This document shows, in pieces, positions 35,763 to 44,319 of a stretch of 64,000 nt of DNA. The stretch is from Dolosigranulum savutiense (GTDB taxonomy: Bacteria > Bacillota > Bacilli > Lactobacillales > Carnobacteriaceae_A): the NCBI RefSeq assembly GCF_039830095.1, contig NZ_CP142435.1, positions 1,674,001 to 1,738,000 on the forward strand, read 5' to 3'. The position numbers and the translations under genes are program-made. The notes beneath the pieces are model-generated. The model saw nothing but the letters and a program-made list of their open reading frames with translations, was not told the origin of the DNA and did not search any database. Within the stretch, counting starts at the first letter, position 1; every line of letters begins with the position of its first letter.

Positions 35763-36289
35763 AAGATATCGTCCTTTCGCTCCTCATATTATATCAGAAA
35801 AAATGCTGACTAATGAAGCTTTTGAAGAAAGAATCAGATATAAATAATGAAGGGTTTATGAACTTCTTTCTGTTACAATTGAAGGTGCAACGGTGGGGGA
35901 AACTGAATAGATGAAGTGCTCGAGCTATTGTGCTTGCTTTTACGCCATAAATAACGAAGATACTATTTATTCTAGAGATAGCATTGAAAAGTTCATAAAA
36001 AATTCACAAAAAGGTAATGTTTATATGAACCATATGACTTGATTTTTTAGAAAAGGCTTGCTAACATGTAATTATAATCATTAAGGGAATGGTTCAATGA
36101 CTTAATTAACTTAATGATTAATCGCTCTATCTATGGGTGATTAAGCAATATATCAAGCGACTAAAACGAAAAAGTCATTAAATATATATTAGAATTACCA
36201 CATATTAAGTGATTTCAAAGGTAATGACTTGATTAAGTACTAAAAAATGATATATTGGATATATGGTAATGAAAAAGGAGAGATAACAG
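35763..36289. other. AT-rich regulatory spacer upstream of the lipoprotein cluster
   Basis: 527 bases without a gene. The right half (36080-36240) repeats short elements such as CTTAAT, TTAATGATTA and AATGACTTGATTAAG in both orientations, which could be a regulator array or replication-like AT-rich region. The minus-strand CAP gene and the plus-strand lipoproteins must both start from here. I cannot pin down promoters with confidence. Confidence 0.4.
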
Positions 36290-36538
36290 ATGAAAAAATT
36301 ATCTAAGTTTTTAACCGTTGTATTAGCAGCAGGAACACTTGCAGCATGTGGAAATGGTGCAAATGATAAAGCTGATGATACGAAAGTAGACGAGCCAGCT
36401 GTTGAGGAAACAGTGGAAGATCCATCAGCAGACGATGCAATGGATGACAAAGCTGACCCAACAGATGAGAAAACAGACGCTGACACTGAAGCAACTGAAG
36501 ACGGCGACCAGGAAAAAAACGCAGACGACAAACAATAA
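36290..36538 (+). CDS. Small acidic lipoprotein, copy 1
   Basis: 82 residues. The first 21 are a lipoprotein signal peptide with lipobox LAACGNG; the mature part is almost all Asp/Glu/Ala/Lys/Thr and disordered. First of three tandem paralogues; the first 45 residues nearly match copies 2 and 3, after which it diverges (DDAMDDKADPTDEKTDAD). Ribosome site AAAGGAGAG. The protein would be lipid-anchored outside the membrane; function unknown. Confidence 0.75.
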   Translation: MKKLSKFLTVVLAAGTLAACGNGANDKADDTKVDEPAVEETVEDPSADDAMDDKADPTDEKTDADTEATEDGDQEKNADDKQ

Positions 36539-36590
36539 TTCAAATGAACTAAATTAATTATAGGATTCACTTTTTAAAGGAGAGATACAG

Positions 36591-36824
36591 ATGAAAAAAT
36601 TATCTAAGTTTTTAACGGTTGTATTAGCAGCAGGAACACTTGCAGCATGTGGAAATGGTGCAAAAGATAAAGCAGACGACACAAAAGTAGACGAGCCAGC
36701 TGTTGAAGAAACAGTGGAAGATCCTGCAGTAGACGAAACAGTAGATCCTGTTGAAGAAGATGCAGCAGCAGATGACGCTGCTACAGACCCAGCAGCAGAT
36801 GAAACTGCAGACGACAAACAATAA
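36591..36824 (+). CDS. Small acidic lipoprotein, copy 2
   Basis: 77 residues, with lipobox LAACGNG and an Asp/Glu/Ala-rich mature region. The translated product is identical to copy 3, while the DNA differs at a few synonymous positions. The 50 bases upstream, with the ribosome site, are also duplicated. No promoter is evident between copies, so one transcript probably covers all three. Confidence 0.75.
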   Translation: MKKLSKFLTVVLAAGTLAACGNGAKDKADDTKVDEPAVEETVEDPAVDETVDPVEEDAAADDAATDPAADETADDKQ

Positions 36825-36871
36825 TTATAATTAATTAACTATAGGATTTATTTTTTAAAGGAGAGATACAG

Positions 36872-37105
36872 ATGAAAAAATTATCTAAGTTTTTAACCGT
36901 TGTATTAGCCGCAGGAACACTTGCAGCATGTGGAAATGGTGCAAAAGATAAAGCTGACGACACAAAAGTAGACGAGCCAGCTGTTGAAGAAACAGTGGAA
37001 GATCCTGCAGTAGACGAAACAGTAGATCCTGTTGAAGAAGATGCAGCAGCAGACGACGCTGCTACAGATCCAGCAGCAGATGAAACTGCAGACGACAAAC
37101 AATAA
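36872..37105 (+). CDS. Small acidic lipoprotein, copy 3
   Basis: 77 residues, identical to the product of copy 2. Same lipoprotein signal, same acidic disordered tail ending TADDKQ. It is followed 16 bases later by a perfect palindromic terminator that ends the cluster. Confidence 0.75.
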   Translation: MKKLSKFLTVVLAAGTLAACGNGAKDKADDTKVDEPAVEETVEDPAVDETVDPVEEDAAADDAATDPAADETADDKQ

Positions 37106-37121
37106 TTCAGTTAAAAAGAGT

Positions 37122-37161
37122 AAAAAAAGACCGTACGGACATGTCCGTACGGTCTTTTTTT
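37122..37161. terminator. Perfect 40-base palindromic terminator
   Basis: A7, 13-base GC-containing arm, its exact complement, T7; the centre is ATGT-like with almost no loop as drawn. It serves both the lipoprotein cluster and the convergent alr gene. Confidence 0.9.
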
Positions 37162-37181
37162 GACACGTATAGTAATAAAAA

Positions 37182-38303
37182 TTAGTTGTGATAAATGCGT
37201 GGGAGGCGCTGATTTAAGTTACATAGCACTTCATAGTGATAGTGATTCGACATGATACAAGTGTCTTCTAAGTTTAAGCCACCAATTGCTTCATCACCAA
37301 ACCATAAAACAGTATCTCCTACTGCGATTTCTTCTACATCAGAGACATCTAACATCAGTTGGTCCATGCAGACCCGACCAATAATGGGCACAATTTGGTC
37401 ACGTATTTTAAATTGGCCGCCGTTCGACAGACTTCTTGGGACGCCATCAGCATATCCTAGGGCAAGTGTAGCGATCTTGGTCGGCTCTTTTGTATAATGA
37501 GACCAGCCATAGCTTACTGGAGTATCAGCGGGCACAGTTTTTATGTGAGCAATATGCGACTTAATAGTCATGATCGGACGAATATCTAGCATGCCATCCA
37601 TACTCGAATCGGTATTATAACCGTACATACCGAGCCCGATACGAACCATATCAAGATGATAATCAGGGAAGCGGATAGTGGCACTAGAATTACAGCAATG
37701 CTTGAATGTGAAGTGATAGCCTTGCTCTTCTAAGGCTTCAAATATGTCGCGAAATGTATTAAATTGTTGATGCGTATATTCCGGATGATCCAGGTCATCG
37801 CCATTAGCGAAGTGCGTATAAATTCCTTCAACAGTTATCCACTCTGTGTCGAGTGCTTCAAGGGTCGCTATGGCCTCTTCTAAGGAGCGCGCACCAAGGC
37901 GAGCCATTCCTGTATCTACTTTTAAGTGGACAGTCGCTGGAAGTTGTAATTCGCGAGCTTGTTGCGAAAGAATAGCTGCTTGTGCTGGAGTAAAAATGGT
38001 CATCGTTAGCTGATTACGAATGGCTTCAGCAACATTGGCCTCATCAATAGGCGTAAAAATAAGAATGGAACTATCGGTTAAGCCCGCTTCACGTAATTCG
38101 ACCCCTTCTTGTCCCAAGGCTACCGCAAATCGGTCAATACCAAGTTCAGTTAATGTTTTGGCAATAGTAACAGCACCGTGACCATATCCATTTGCCTTAA
38201 TGACACTGGTAATAGCTGTGTCGTTTGATAGTAATTGTTTGAATGAATGAATATTATGAGCTAAGTTGCTAAGGTTTATCTCAGCATATGTTTCTCGTTT
38301 CAT
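37182..38303 (-). CDS. alr: Alanine racemase
   Basis: 373 residues from the ATG at 38303, which has AGAGGTG seven bases upstream; the ATG at 38318 lies before that ribosome site. PLP lysine in VIKANGYGHGA (about 36-46), second catalytic Tyr region near VSYGWSHYTKEPT, RVCMDQLMLD, and the substrate Arg in KVDTGMARLG. It makes D-Ala for peptidoglycan. Complete, with no fused partner. Divergent from the CNNM gene. Confidence 0.95.
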   Translation of the reverse strand: MKRETYAEINLSNLAHNIHSFKQLLSNDTAITSVIKANGYGHGAVTIAKTLTELGIDRFAVALGQEGVELREAGLTDSSILIFTPIDEANVAEAIRNQLTMTIFTPAQAAILSQQARELQLPATVHLKVDTGMARLGARSLEEAIATLEALDTEWITVEGIYTHFANGDDLDHPEYTHQQFNTFRDIFEALEEQGYHFTFKHCCNSSATIRFPDYHLDMVRIGLGMYGYNTDSSMDGMLDIRPIMTIKSHIAHIKTVPADTPVSYGWSHYTKEPTKIATLALGYADGVPRSLSNGGQFKIRDQIVPIIGRVCMDQLMLDVSDVEEIAVGDTVLWFGDEAIGGLNLEDTCIMSNHYHYEVLCNLNQRLPRIYHN

Positions 38304-38421
38304 TGAATCACCTCTCATGACTGTATTATATCACTCTTGCGTGAGAAAAACACTATCGTTTTGTCTAAAAATTTATGGTATACTTATGTCGAACAGGCGT
38401 ACAAGGAGGAGTTATCCAGTC

Positions 38422-39711
38422 ATGGAGTCAAGTCAGTTTTATAGTATTTTCATTTTTATTATTTGTATTATTTTATCCGCCTTTTTTTCTTCTAGTGAAA
38501 CAGCCTTTACCTCGGCGAAAGCTGTTCGGTTGAAAAATAAGGTTGAAGATGGTGATAAGCGAGCGGAAAAAACATTGAAGTTACAGCAACAGTTTGAATC
38601 ATTGTTGTCTACGATTTTAATTGGGAATAATTTAGTCAATATTGCGGGTTCAGCAGTAGCGACTATATTTTTTGTGGCTATTTTTCCGACATATGGTGGG
38701 GCGATTGCTACAATTGTGACGACTTTATTGTTATTATTCTTCGGGGAGATTGCTCCGAAGTTATTGGCAAAATTAGCTCCTGAGAAAGTTGCGATGTTTT
38801 CGCAACCGATGTTAAGTGCGTTGATGTTAGTATTGAAGCCGTTTATATGGTTATTGAATAAATGGCAAAATTTAGTGAAACGATTTATTCCGGTAGATTC
38901 TGCGTATACGATTAGTGAAGCGGAATTGTTATCATTTGTGGAAGAAGCTCGAGTAGAAGGAAGTATTGAGCATGATGAACATTTACTCGTCAAGGCAGCG
39001 ATTGAGTTCGATGATGTGAATGTTTCTTCAATTCTAACGCCTCGGATTGATGTCGTTGGAGCGGAGATTGATGATCCGGATGAGAAGATAGAAGATATTT
39101 TTGAGCATAGTCCGTTTTCACGGCTTGTGATTTATGAAGAGACGGTAGATAATGTGATTGGTGTCTTGCATGAAAAAGACTTCCACCGATATTTGAAAGC
39201 TAAGTCACAACAAAAAGTTCACGCAACGTCGATTGTTAGTTTGTTATCAGAAGTCCTGTTCGTGCCTCCCGTTATGAAATTGTCGGATTTGTTAAGGTTG
39301 ATGCAACGTAATAAAAATCATATGGCAATTATTATTGATGAGCATGGGGGAATGACTGGGATTGCCACGATGGAAGATGTCTTAGAAGAATTAGTGGGTG
39401 AAATTTGGGATGAGCGGGATGTGATTGAAGAAGAGTTTCACGTGATTGAGCCGGACCGTAAATTCTTAGTGAAGGGGACGTATTCGATTGTGAAGTTGTT
39501 TGAACGCTTCGATATCGATCCTGATGAAGAATGGTTGTCGCATACGGTCAGTGGTTTCGTGATTGAGTCGCTTGAACGGATGCCGCAGCAAGGTGATTCC
39601 TATACATGCAATCATTATAGATTTGAAGTAGTCGATGTGAAGAATCGCCGAGTGGATGAGATTATGATTACGTATGAACCGGACGCTACCGATGAGCAAG
39701 TCACTGAGTAA
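38422..39711 (+). CDS. CNNM/CBS-domain membrane protein (hemolysin C/CorC-like)
   Basis: 429 residues from ATG 38422 with AAGGAGGAG upstream; the longer frame from 38266 overlaps alr. The N-terminal CNNM (DUF21) domain has four hydrophobic segments, including SSSETAFTSAK and LIGNNLVNIAGSA; then two CBS domains (about 205-330, ILTPRIDVVGAEID and IIDEHGGMTGIATMEDVLEE, quoted partly as DEHGGMTGIATMEDVLEE), and a C-terminal CorC/HlyC domain. CNNM relatives are Mg2+ transporters or exporters. Extended -10 TGGTATACT at 38376-38384 probably drives it. Confidence 0.9.
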   Translation: MESSQFYSIFIFIICIILSAFFSSSETAFTSAKAVRLKNKVEDGDKRAEKTLKLQQQFESLLSTILIGNNLVNIAGSAVATIFFVAIFPTYGGAIATIVTTLLLLFFGEIAPKLLAKLAPEKVAMFSQPMLSALMLVLKPFIWLLNKWQNLVKRFIPVDSAYTISEAELLSFVEEARVEGSIEHDEHLLVKAAIEFDDVNVSSILTPRIDVVGAEIDDPDEKIEDIFEHSPFSRLVIYEETVDNVIGVLHEKDFHRYLKAKSQQKVHATSIVSLLSEVLFVPPVMKLSDLLRLMQRNKNHMAIIIDEHGGMTGIATMEDVLEELVGEIWDERDVIEEEFHVIEPDRKFLVKGTYSIVKLFERFDIDPDEEWLSHTVSGFVIESLERMPQQGDSYTCNHYRFEVVDVKNRRVDEIMITYEPDATDEQVTE

Positions 39712-39733
39712 CTAAAAAGAGGAGCATGTTTTT

Positions 39734-40489
39734 ATGACGCAAGCAACATTTCGACAACAGTACACGATTCCCTATTTTTTATGCGACCGTAAGCAGACCA
39801 TTCGCTTGTCGATGCTGGTGAATTATATGCTGAAGGTATCTGGTGAGCAGACGGCCCAGATTGCAAGTGAACAGCAGCAAACATTTTTTCGTGACCAAAA
39901 TCGATCATGGATTATTTTGGCCTATGAGTTTGATATTAAGCGTCTGCCACGTCGCGATGAGACGGTAACCTTCGAGACTTATGCTTCGGAGTATAATCGC
40001 TTATTTTGTTATCGGGAATTCAAGGTCTACGATGAGCAGGAGAATTTAATTGTGGCTACAACGGCAACCTTTGGGATTATGGACTTGACGAAGCGCAAGA
40101 TTGTCCGAATTCCCGAAGCGATTGCAGCACCCTATCAAGCAACGTATAATAAGCAAATTCGCCGGACCAACAAGCTCGAGCCACTCCAGACCGAACAAGC
40201 CTTACATAAAGCGTATCTTGTTCGGTACACCGATATTGACCAGAACAATCATGTGAATAATTCCGTCTACTTGACTTGGATGCTTGATGCGCTGGAGGCT
40301 GATTTTTTGACTAGACATGATATGTGCTCTGGAATCATTAAGTTCGAGAAGGAGGTTAGTCAAGTGGAGCAAGTGTCATCTTATGTTCAAACAATAATAG
40401 AAGATGGCGCTATTAGAACCGATCACGCCATCCAATCATCAACCGTTACAAATGCAAGGGCCAGTTTTTATTGGCAACGAAGTGTATAA
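39734..40489 (+). CDS. Acyl-ACP thioesterase
   Basis: 251 residues with two hot-dog folds. The catalytic region TDIDQNNHVNNSVYL (about 171-185) has the conserved Asn and His of FatA/FatB-like bacterial thioesterases. It releases free fatty acids from acyl carrier protein. It starts 22 bases after the CNNM stop (ribosome site AGAGGAG) and ends 16 bases before the sucrose PTS gene, so all may share transcripts. Confidence 0.87.
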   Translation: MTQATFRQQYTIPYFLCDRKQTIRLSMLVNYMLKVSGEQTAQIASEQQQTFFRDQNRSWIILAYEFDIKRLPRRDETVTFETYASEYNRLFCYREFKVYDEQENLIVATTATFGIMDLTKRKIVRIPEAIAAPYQATYNKQIRRTNKLEPLQTEQALHKAYLVRYTDIDQNNHVNNSVYLTWMLDALEADFLTRHDMCSGIIKFEKEVSQVEQVSSYVQTIIEDGAIRTDHAIQSSTVTNARASFYWQRSV

Positions 40490-40505
40490 ATAAAGGAGAG
40501 AATTT

Positions 40506-41873
40506 ATGGGAAAATATGATCAGACGATTCAGCAAGTATTAGATGTAGTTGGTGGACAAGATAATATTAAGACATTCGAGCACTGTGCAACACGTTTGCG
40601 TATTATCTTGAAAGATGATAGTGCCGTCGATAAAGAAAAAGCAGAAGAAATTGAATATGTAAAAGGGTATTTCTTCAATACCGGTCAGCACCAATTTATC
40701 TTTGGGACGGGAACAGTCAATGATGTTTACGCAGCGTTAAAAGCAGAAGTGGGGGGTAGTGATGACCAGAATAGTAATTATAAAGATGAAGTTTATGCCA
40801 ATATGTCGCCTACCCAAAAAATTGTCCGAACGCTAGCGGATATTTTAGTTCCATTGATTCCAGCCTTAGTTACAACGGGTCTATTAATGGGTGTACGTGG
40901 GACGATCACTCAGTTCGGCGTCGAATTCACGCCGGAAGTAGCGACCTTTATTGGCGTCTTAACGGATACGGCGTTTGCGTTCTTACCCGTACTGATTGCT
41001 TATAGTGCGACGAAAAAATTCGGGGGCACCCCACTACTGGGAATCTTAGTTGGATTGATGTTAGTCAATCCTGCTTTACCGAATGCATGGGCAGTCGCTG
41101 GAGGAGATGCCGAGCCACTAAATGTTTTTGGGATTGATTTGATTGGCTATCAAGGGACAATTTTTCCAGCGATTATTGTCGGTTGGTTGCTTTCTAAGTT
41201 AGAAAAATGGCTGAGAACCTTTGTGCCGAAAGTTATTGACTTATTGGTTACACCATTTGTGGCTGTAACGGTCACAATGGCTGTCGTTATGCTAGGAGTC
41301 GGACCATTTATTCAATTATTTGAAGATTATGTTATCAATGGCATCATTTGGTTAATTAATGCACCCTTTGGAATTGGATATGCGGTCTTTGGTGGCTTAC
41401 AACAATTAATTGTCATTACGGGTCTTCACCACTCTATTAGTATTATTGAAATTGGTTTACTGAATGATGTGGGCTACAATGTCATTCAACCACTTGCGAC
41501 AGCTAGTATGGCTGGTCAGTTTGGAGCTGCATTAGGAGCCGCTTTCCTAGTGAAAAATAAAGTAAAACGAACCAATATGTTAGCGACCACTTCTTCAACT
41601 TTATTCGGAATTACAGAACCTCTCTTATTCGGAATTAATATTCGTTCACTCCGTATTCTAGGTTCGGGAATTGCTGCCGGAGCAGTAGGTGGTGTGCTAG
41701 TCAAACTATTCAACCTGCAAGCAACAGGTATGGGGATTACGTTCTTGCCAGGTGGTTTGCTGTACGAGGGATTGGTGCAGATTGGCTTGTACTACTTAAT
41801 GGTACTCTTAACAATGGCGGCAGGTTTTATCTTCGTCTGGGCACAGCGTCAATCGATTAAAGAGACACTTTAA
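40506..41873 (+). CDS. scrA: Sucrose-type PTS enzyme IIBC
   Basis: 455 residues. EIIB domain first (about 1-85) with phosphorylated Cys in KTFEHCATRLRIIL, then EIIC with about ten helices (about 110-450) including LVTTGLLMG and FGITEPLLFGINIR. No EIIA domain, so it borrows EIIA-Glc from another protein. Takes up and phosphorylates sucrose or a related sugar; sucrose is the best guess because the GH32 hydrolase follows 12 bases later. No ScrR-type regulator lies nearby. Confidence 0.87.
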   Translation: MGKYDQTIQQVLDVVGGQDNIKTFEHCATRLRIILKDDSAVDKEKAEEIEYVKGYFFNTGQHQFIFGTGTVNDVYAALKAEVGGSDDQNSNYKDEVYANMSPTQKIVRTLADILVPLIPALVTTGLLMGVRGTITQFGVEFTPEVATFIGVLTDTAFAFLPVLIAYSATKKFGGTPLLGILVGLMLVNPALPNAWAVAGGDAEPLNVFGIDLIGYQGTIFPAIIVGWLLSKLEKWLRTFVPKVIDLLVTPFVAVTVTMAVVMLGVGPFIQLFEDYVINGIIWLINAPFGIGYAVFGGLQQLIVITGLHHSISIIEIGLLNDVGYNVIQPLATASMAGQFGAALGAAFLVKNKVKRTNMLATTSSTLFGITEPLLFGINIRSLRILGSGIAAGAVGGVLVKLFNLQATGMGITFLPGGLLYEGLVQIGLYYLMVLLTMAAGFIFVWAQRQSIKETL

Positions 41874-41885
41874 AAAGAGGAGGGC

Positions 41886-43340
41886 ATGATGACGTCACAA
41901 TCCGATATTACCAAGCAGATAAGACAAGATATGAACAGGCAGAAAGCAATAGTAGATGCGGATCCTTGGCGATTGCATTACCACTTAATGCCGGAAGTGG
42001 GATGGCTGAATGATCCGAATGGGGCCGTTCAGTTCAATGGGACGTATCACATTTATCACCAATATGTTCCAGAAACGCCAAATGGTGGCCGGACACATTG
42101 GGGACATAAAACGTCACAAGATCTCGTTCACTTCACAGAGGAAGATATTTTCTTATCACCAACCGAATCGTTTGACACGGATGGGGTTTATTCGGGCAAC
42201 GCCTTCGTTCATGAGGGGCAGTTGCACTTCTTCTACACTGGGAATGTGAAGCAGCCAGGAGATCATGACTATACGTATAGCGGTCGTGAACAAAATACAA
42301 TTCATGTGACGAGTACGGACGGGTTTTCAGTTGATTCGCGGGAAGTAGTGATTCCCCATGCGGATTATCCAGATGAGTATACAGATCATATTCGCGATCC
42401 CAAAGTTTTCCAGCACGAAGAGACATTCTATATGATTCTTGGTGCTCGTAAGCGGTCAAATACAGGAGCGATATTGTTATATGAGTCGAGTGATTTATCC
42501 AACTGGTCGATCAGCGGTGAGTTCATCGAAGGAACTGAAGATGAAGGTTATATGTGGGAATGTCCTGATTACTTCGCAGTCGATGGACAGGATATATTAA
42601 TTTTGTCTCCGCAAGGGATTTTGCCGACTAAGTATCAATATCATAATCCGCATGCGGCTTGTTATGTCCTTGGTGCGGTTGATTGGGATGAGGTGCGGTT
42701 TGAGCGATCAACAGATTTTCGAGAGTTAGACCGTGGTTTTGACTTTTATGCACCGCAGACGTTCGAGGATGAGCACGGTCGACGCATTATGTGGGGATGG
42801 ATGGGCATTGGGGATACCGAGCCGGAATATTTGAATCCGACTGTTGCACGTGGGTGGCAACATGCCTTAACGTTACCGCGAGAACTAAGAATGGTTGACG
42901 GTGAACTTAGACAATTGCCACTACCGGAATACAACATCTTGCGTCAGAATCAGGTGACGCATCAGTTGACTGTTGATGGTCAAATTGAGATCGAGGGTTT
43001 GTCTGGAGAAGTGTATGAAATGATGATACAGCTTGAAGAAACGCCAGATGATTTCTCACTTACCTTGCGTCAAGATACGGTTATTGAGTACACGGATGGT
43101 TTCTTCACCTTGAAGCATGGACCATCCGGATACGGCCGACGCAAGCGTCAAATCCAGTTATCAGCGTTAACGGAACTGCATCTATTCTCTGATACATCTT
43201 CGTTGGAGGTCTTTATTAATCAAGGCGAATATGTCTTGTCGACGCGAGTCTATCCTGAACCGGGTGCGGATCAGATCATCTTCGCGGGTCAAGCTAAGCT
43301 AGCTATTCATAAATGGGATCTAAAACAAACAACAACTTAA
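41886..43340 (+). CDS. scrB: Sucrose-6-phosphate hydrolase (GH32)
   Basis: 484 residues. The five-bladed propeller carries the GH32 catalytic set: WLNDPNG (nucleophile Asp, about 38-44), RDPKVF (transition-state Asp, about 161-166) and ECPDYF (acid/base Glu, about 220-225). A beta-sandwich C-terminal domain follows. Splits sucrose-6-phosphate from the PTS into glucose-6-phosphate and fructose. Two adjacent ATG codons (41886, 41889) follow AAAGAGGAGG. A terminator ends the operon. Confidence 0.92.
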   Translation: MMTSQSDITKQIRQDMNRQKAIVDADPWRLHYHLMPEVGWLNDPNGAVQFNGTYHIYHQYVPETPNGGRTHWGHKTSQDLVHFTEEDIFLSPTESFDTDGVYSGNAFVHEGQLHFFYTGNVKQPGDHDYTYSGREQNTIHVTSTDGFSVDSREVVIPHADYPDEYTDHIRDPKVFQHEETFYMILGARKRSNTGAILLYESSDLSNWSISGEFIEGTEDEGYMWECPDYFAVDGQDILILSPQGILPTKYQYHNPHAACYVLGAVDWDEVRFERSTDFRELDRGFDFYAPQTFEDEHGRRIMWGWMGIGDTEPEYLNPTVARGWQHALTLPRELRMVDGELRQLPLPEYNILRQNQVTHQLTVDGQIEIEGLSGEVYEMMIQLEETPDDFSLTLRQDTVIEYTDGFFTLKHGPSGYGRRKRQIQLSALTELHLFSDTSSLEVFINQGEYVLSTRVYPEPGADQIIFAGQAKLAIHKWDLKQTTT

Positions 43341-43346
43341 TGATAC

Positions 43347-43391
43347 AAAAAAGGAAGACGGCCTTCATTGCGTGAAGCCTCTTCCTTTTTT
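43347..43391. terminator. Bidirectional terminator after scrB
   Basis: Outer arms AAAAAAGGAAGA (43347-43358) and TCTTCCTTTTTT (43380-43391) with an inner stem that has one bulged base. Shared by scrB and the convergent MBL-fold gene. Confidence 0.88.
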
Positions 43392-43401
43392 TAGCGTCAT
43401 A

Positions 43402-44028
43402 TTAAGCCATAAAAAATATGTTATGTTCTTTTTCGTGGGCAATGGTGGTGCTCATGCCATGGCCGGGATAGATATGATAATCATCAGGTAAGGTAAGAAG
43501 TTGTTGGCGAATACTAGTCAGTAATGTTGCTTGATCGCCTCCATGTAGATCAGTGCGTCCGATACTTTCTCGGAATAAGGCATCACCAGAGATCACCACT
43601 TTATCATCAGTGAAAATATAACTTAAACTACCCGGTGAGTGGCCAGGTGTGCGACGAATATCGATTTGAAACTCCCCGATAGTTAGCTGCTCGGTCTCTT
43701 CTGGAATCAGTTGATCGGGTTGTGCTGCGGTAATATCGAAGTGGAAAAATTGACTGCCATTCAGTTCAGTAGACATCGGCCAATCTTTTTCAATTATACT
43801 TAAGTAAGTAGGAATATCATAGGCTTGTCGAATGGCATCAAGCGCGCCGATATGGTCGAAGTGAGCATGGGTGAGTAAGATAGCAATTGGCTCAGCCGCT
43901 AGGGAATCAATCTTGTCTAAGATGCGTTCGGGTTCAGCACCGGGATCAATAATGAGAAGTTGATCATTCTTCTGGACAAAATAACAATTTTCACTAGCAA
44001 CGCCGGTAACTATTCTTGAGATATTCAT
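43402..44028 (-). CDS. MBL-fold hydrolase, glyoxalase II-like
   Basis: 208 residues from ATG 44028; an ATG at 44037 directly touches the AGAAAGG ribosome site, so the inner one is preferred. Metal-binding THAHFDHIG (about 54-62), the later His in TPGHSPGS, Asp in ISGDALF, and YPGHG are all in place for a two-metal site. It resembles YqgX-type proteins, which may hydrolyse S-lactoylglutathione-like or other thioesters. Substrate not known. Transcribed alone. Confidence 0.87.
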   Translation of the reverse strand: MNISRIVTGVASENCYFVQKNDQLLIIDPGAEPERILDKIDSLAAEPIAILLTHAHFDHIGALDAIRQAYDIPTYLSIIEKDWPMSTELNGSQFFHFDITAAQPDQLIPEETEQLTIGEFQIDIRRTPGHSPGSLSYIFTDDKVVISGDALFRESIGRTDLHGGDQATLLTSIRQQLLTLPDDYHIYPGHGMSTTIAHEKEHNIFFMA

Positions 44029-44247
44029 GGTAAACATCCTTTCTTATATATCGTAGTCTAAGAATACCATAAAAATTCCTAAAATACGATGAAAGCGGTT
44101 GAATATAAACCGATTTCATGTATAATTAAAGTGAAGCCAATGAAAATAGCCAACGCACTATGCACGATAAATAAAGGAGGACATTCAGTATAATAAGTGA
44201 ATCTTGTCACGAGTAAGATGAAGATGATCTAAGACAGATGAGGTAGG

Positions 44248-44277
44248 TTGTGTAAGGGAAGTCTTTCGGTATATAAT
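44248..44277 (+). promoter_or_regulatory. Promoter of the amino-acid symporter gene
   Basis: TTGTGT at 44248-44253 and TATAAT at 44272-44277 with an 18-base spacer; 42 bases before the ATG. The 290 bases between the divergent genes show a stray AAAGGAGG at about 44174 not followed by a usable start codon. Confidence 0.55.
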
Positions 44278-44319
44278 GATAGAGTTAAGATCTAAATTTA
44301 AAATAAAGGAGTGGTTGAC

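Larger units (their letters stand above)
36290..37105 (+). repeat. Tandem triplication of a lipoprotein gene
   Basis: Three copies spaced 301 and 281 bases apart (start to start), each with its own AAAGGAGAGATA ribosome region. Copies 2 and 3 are closest, so the last duplication is the most recent. Confidence 0.9.

Noticed and set aside
44100-44319. Possible riboswitch or T-box before the symporter gene
   Set aside because: I could not find a T-box core, an antiterminator pair or a terminator between promoter and start codon.
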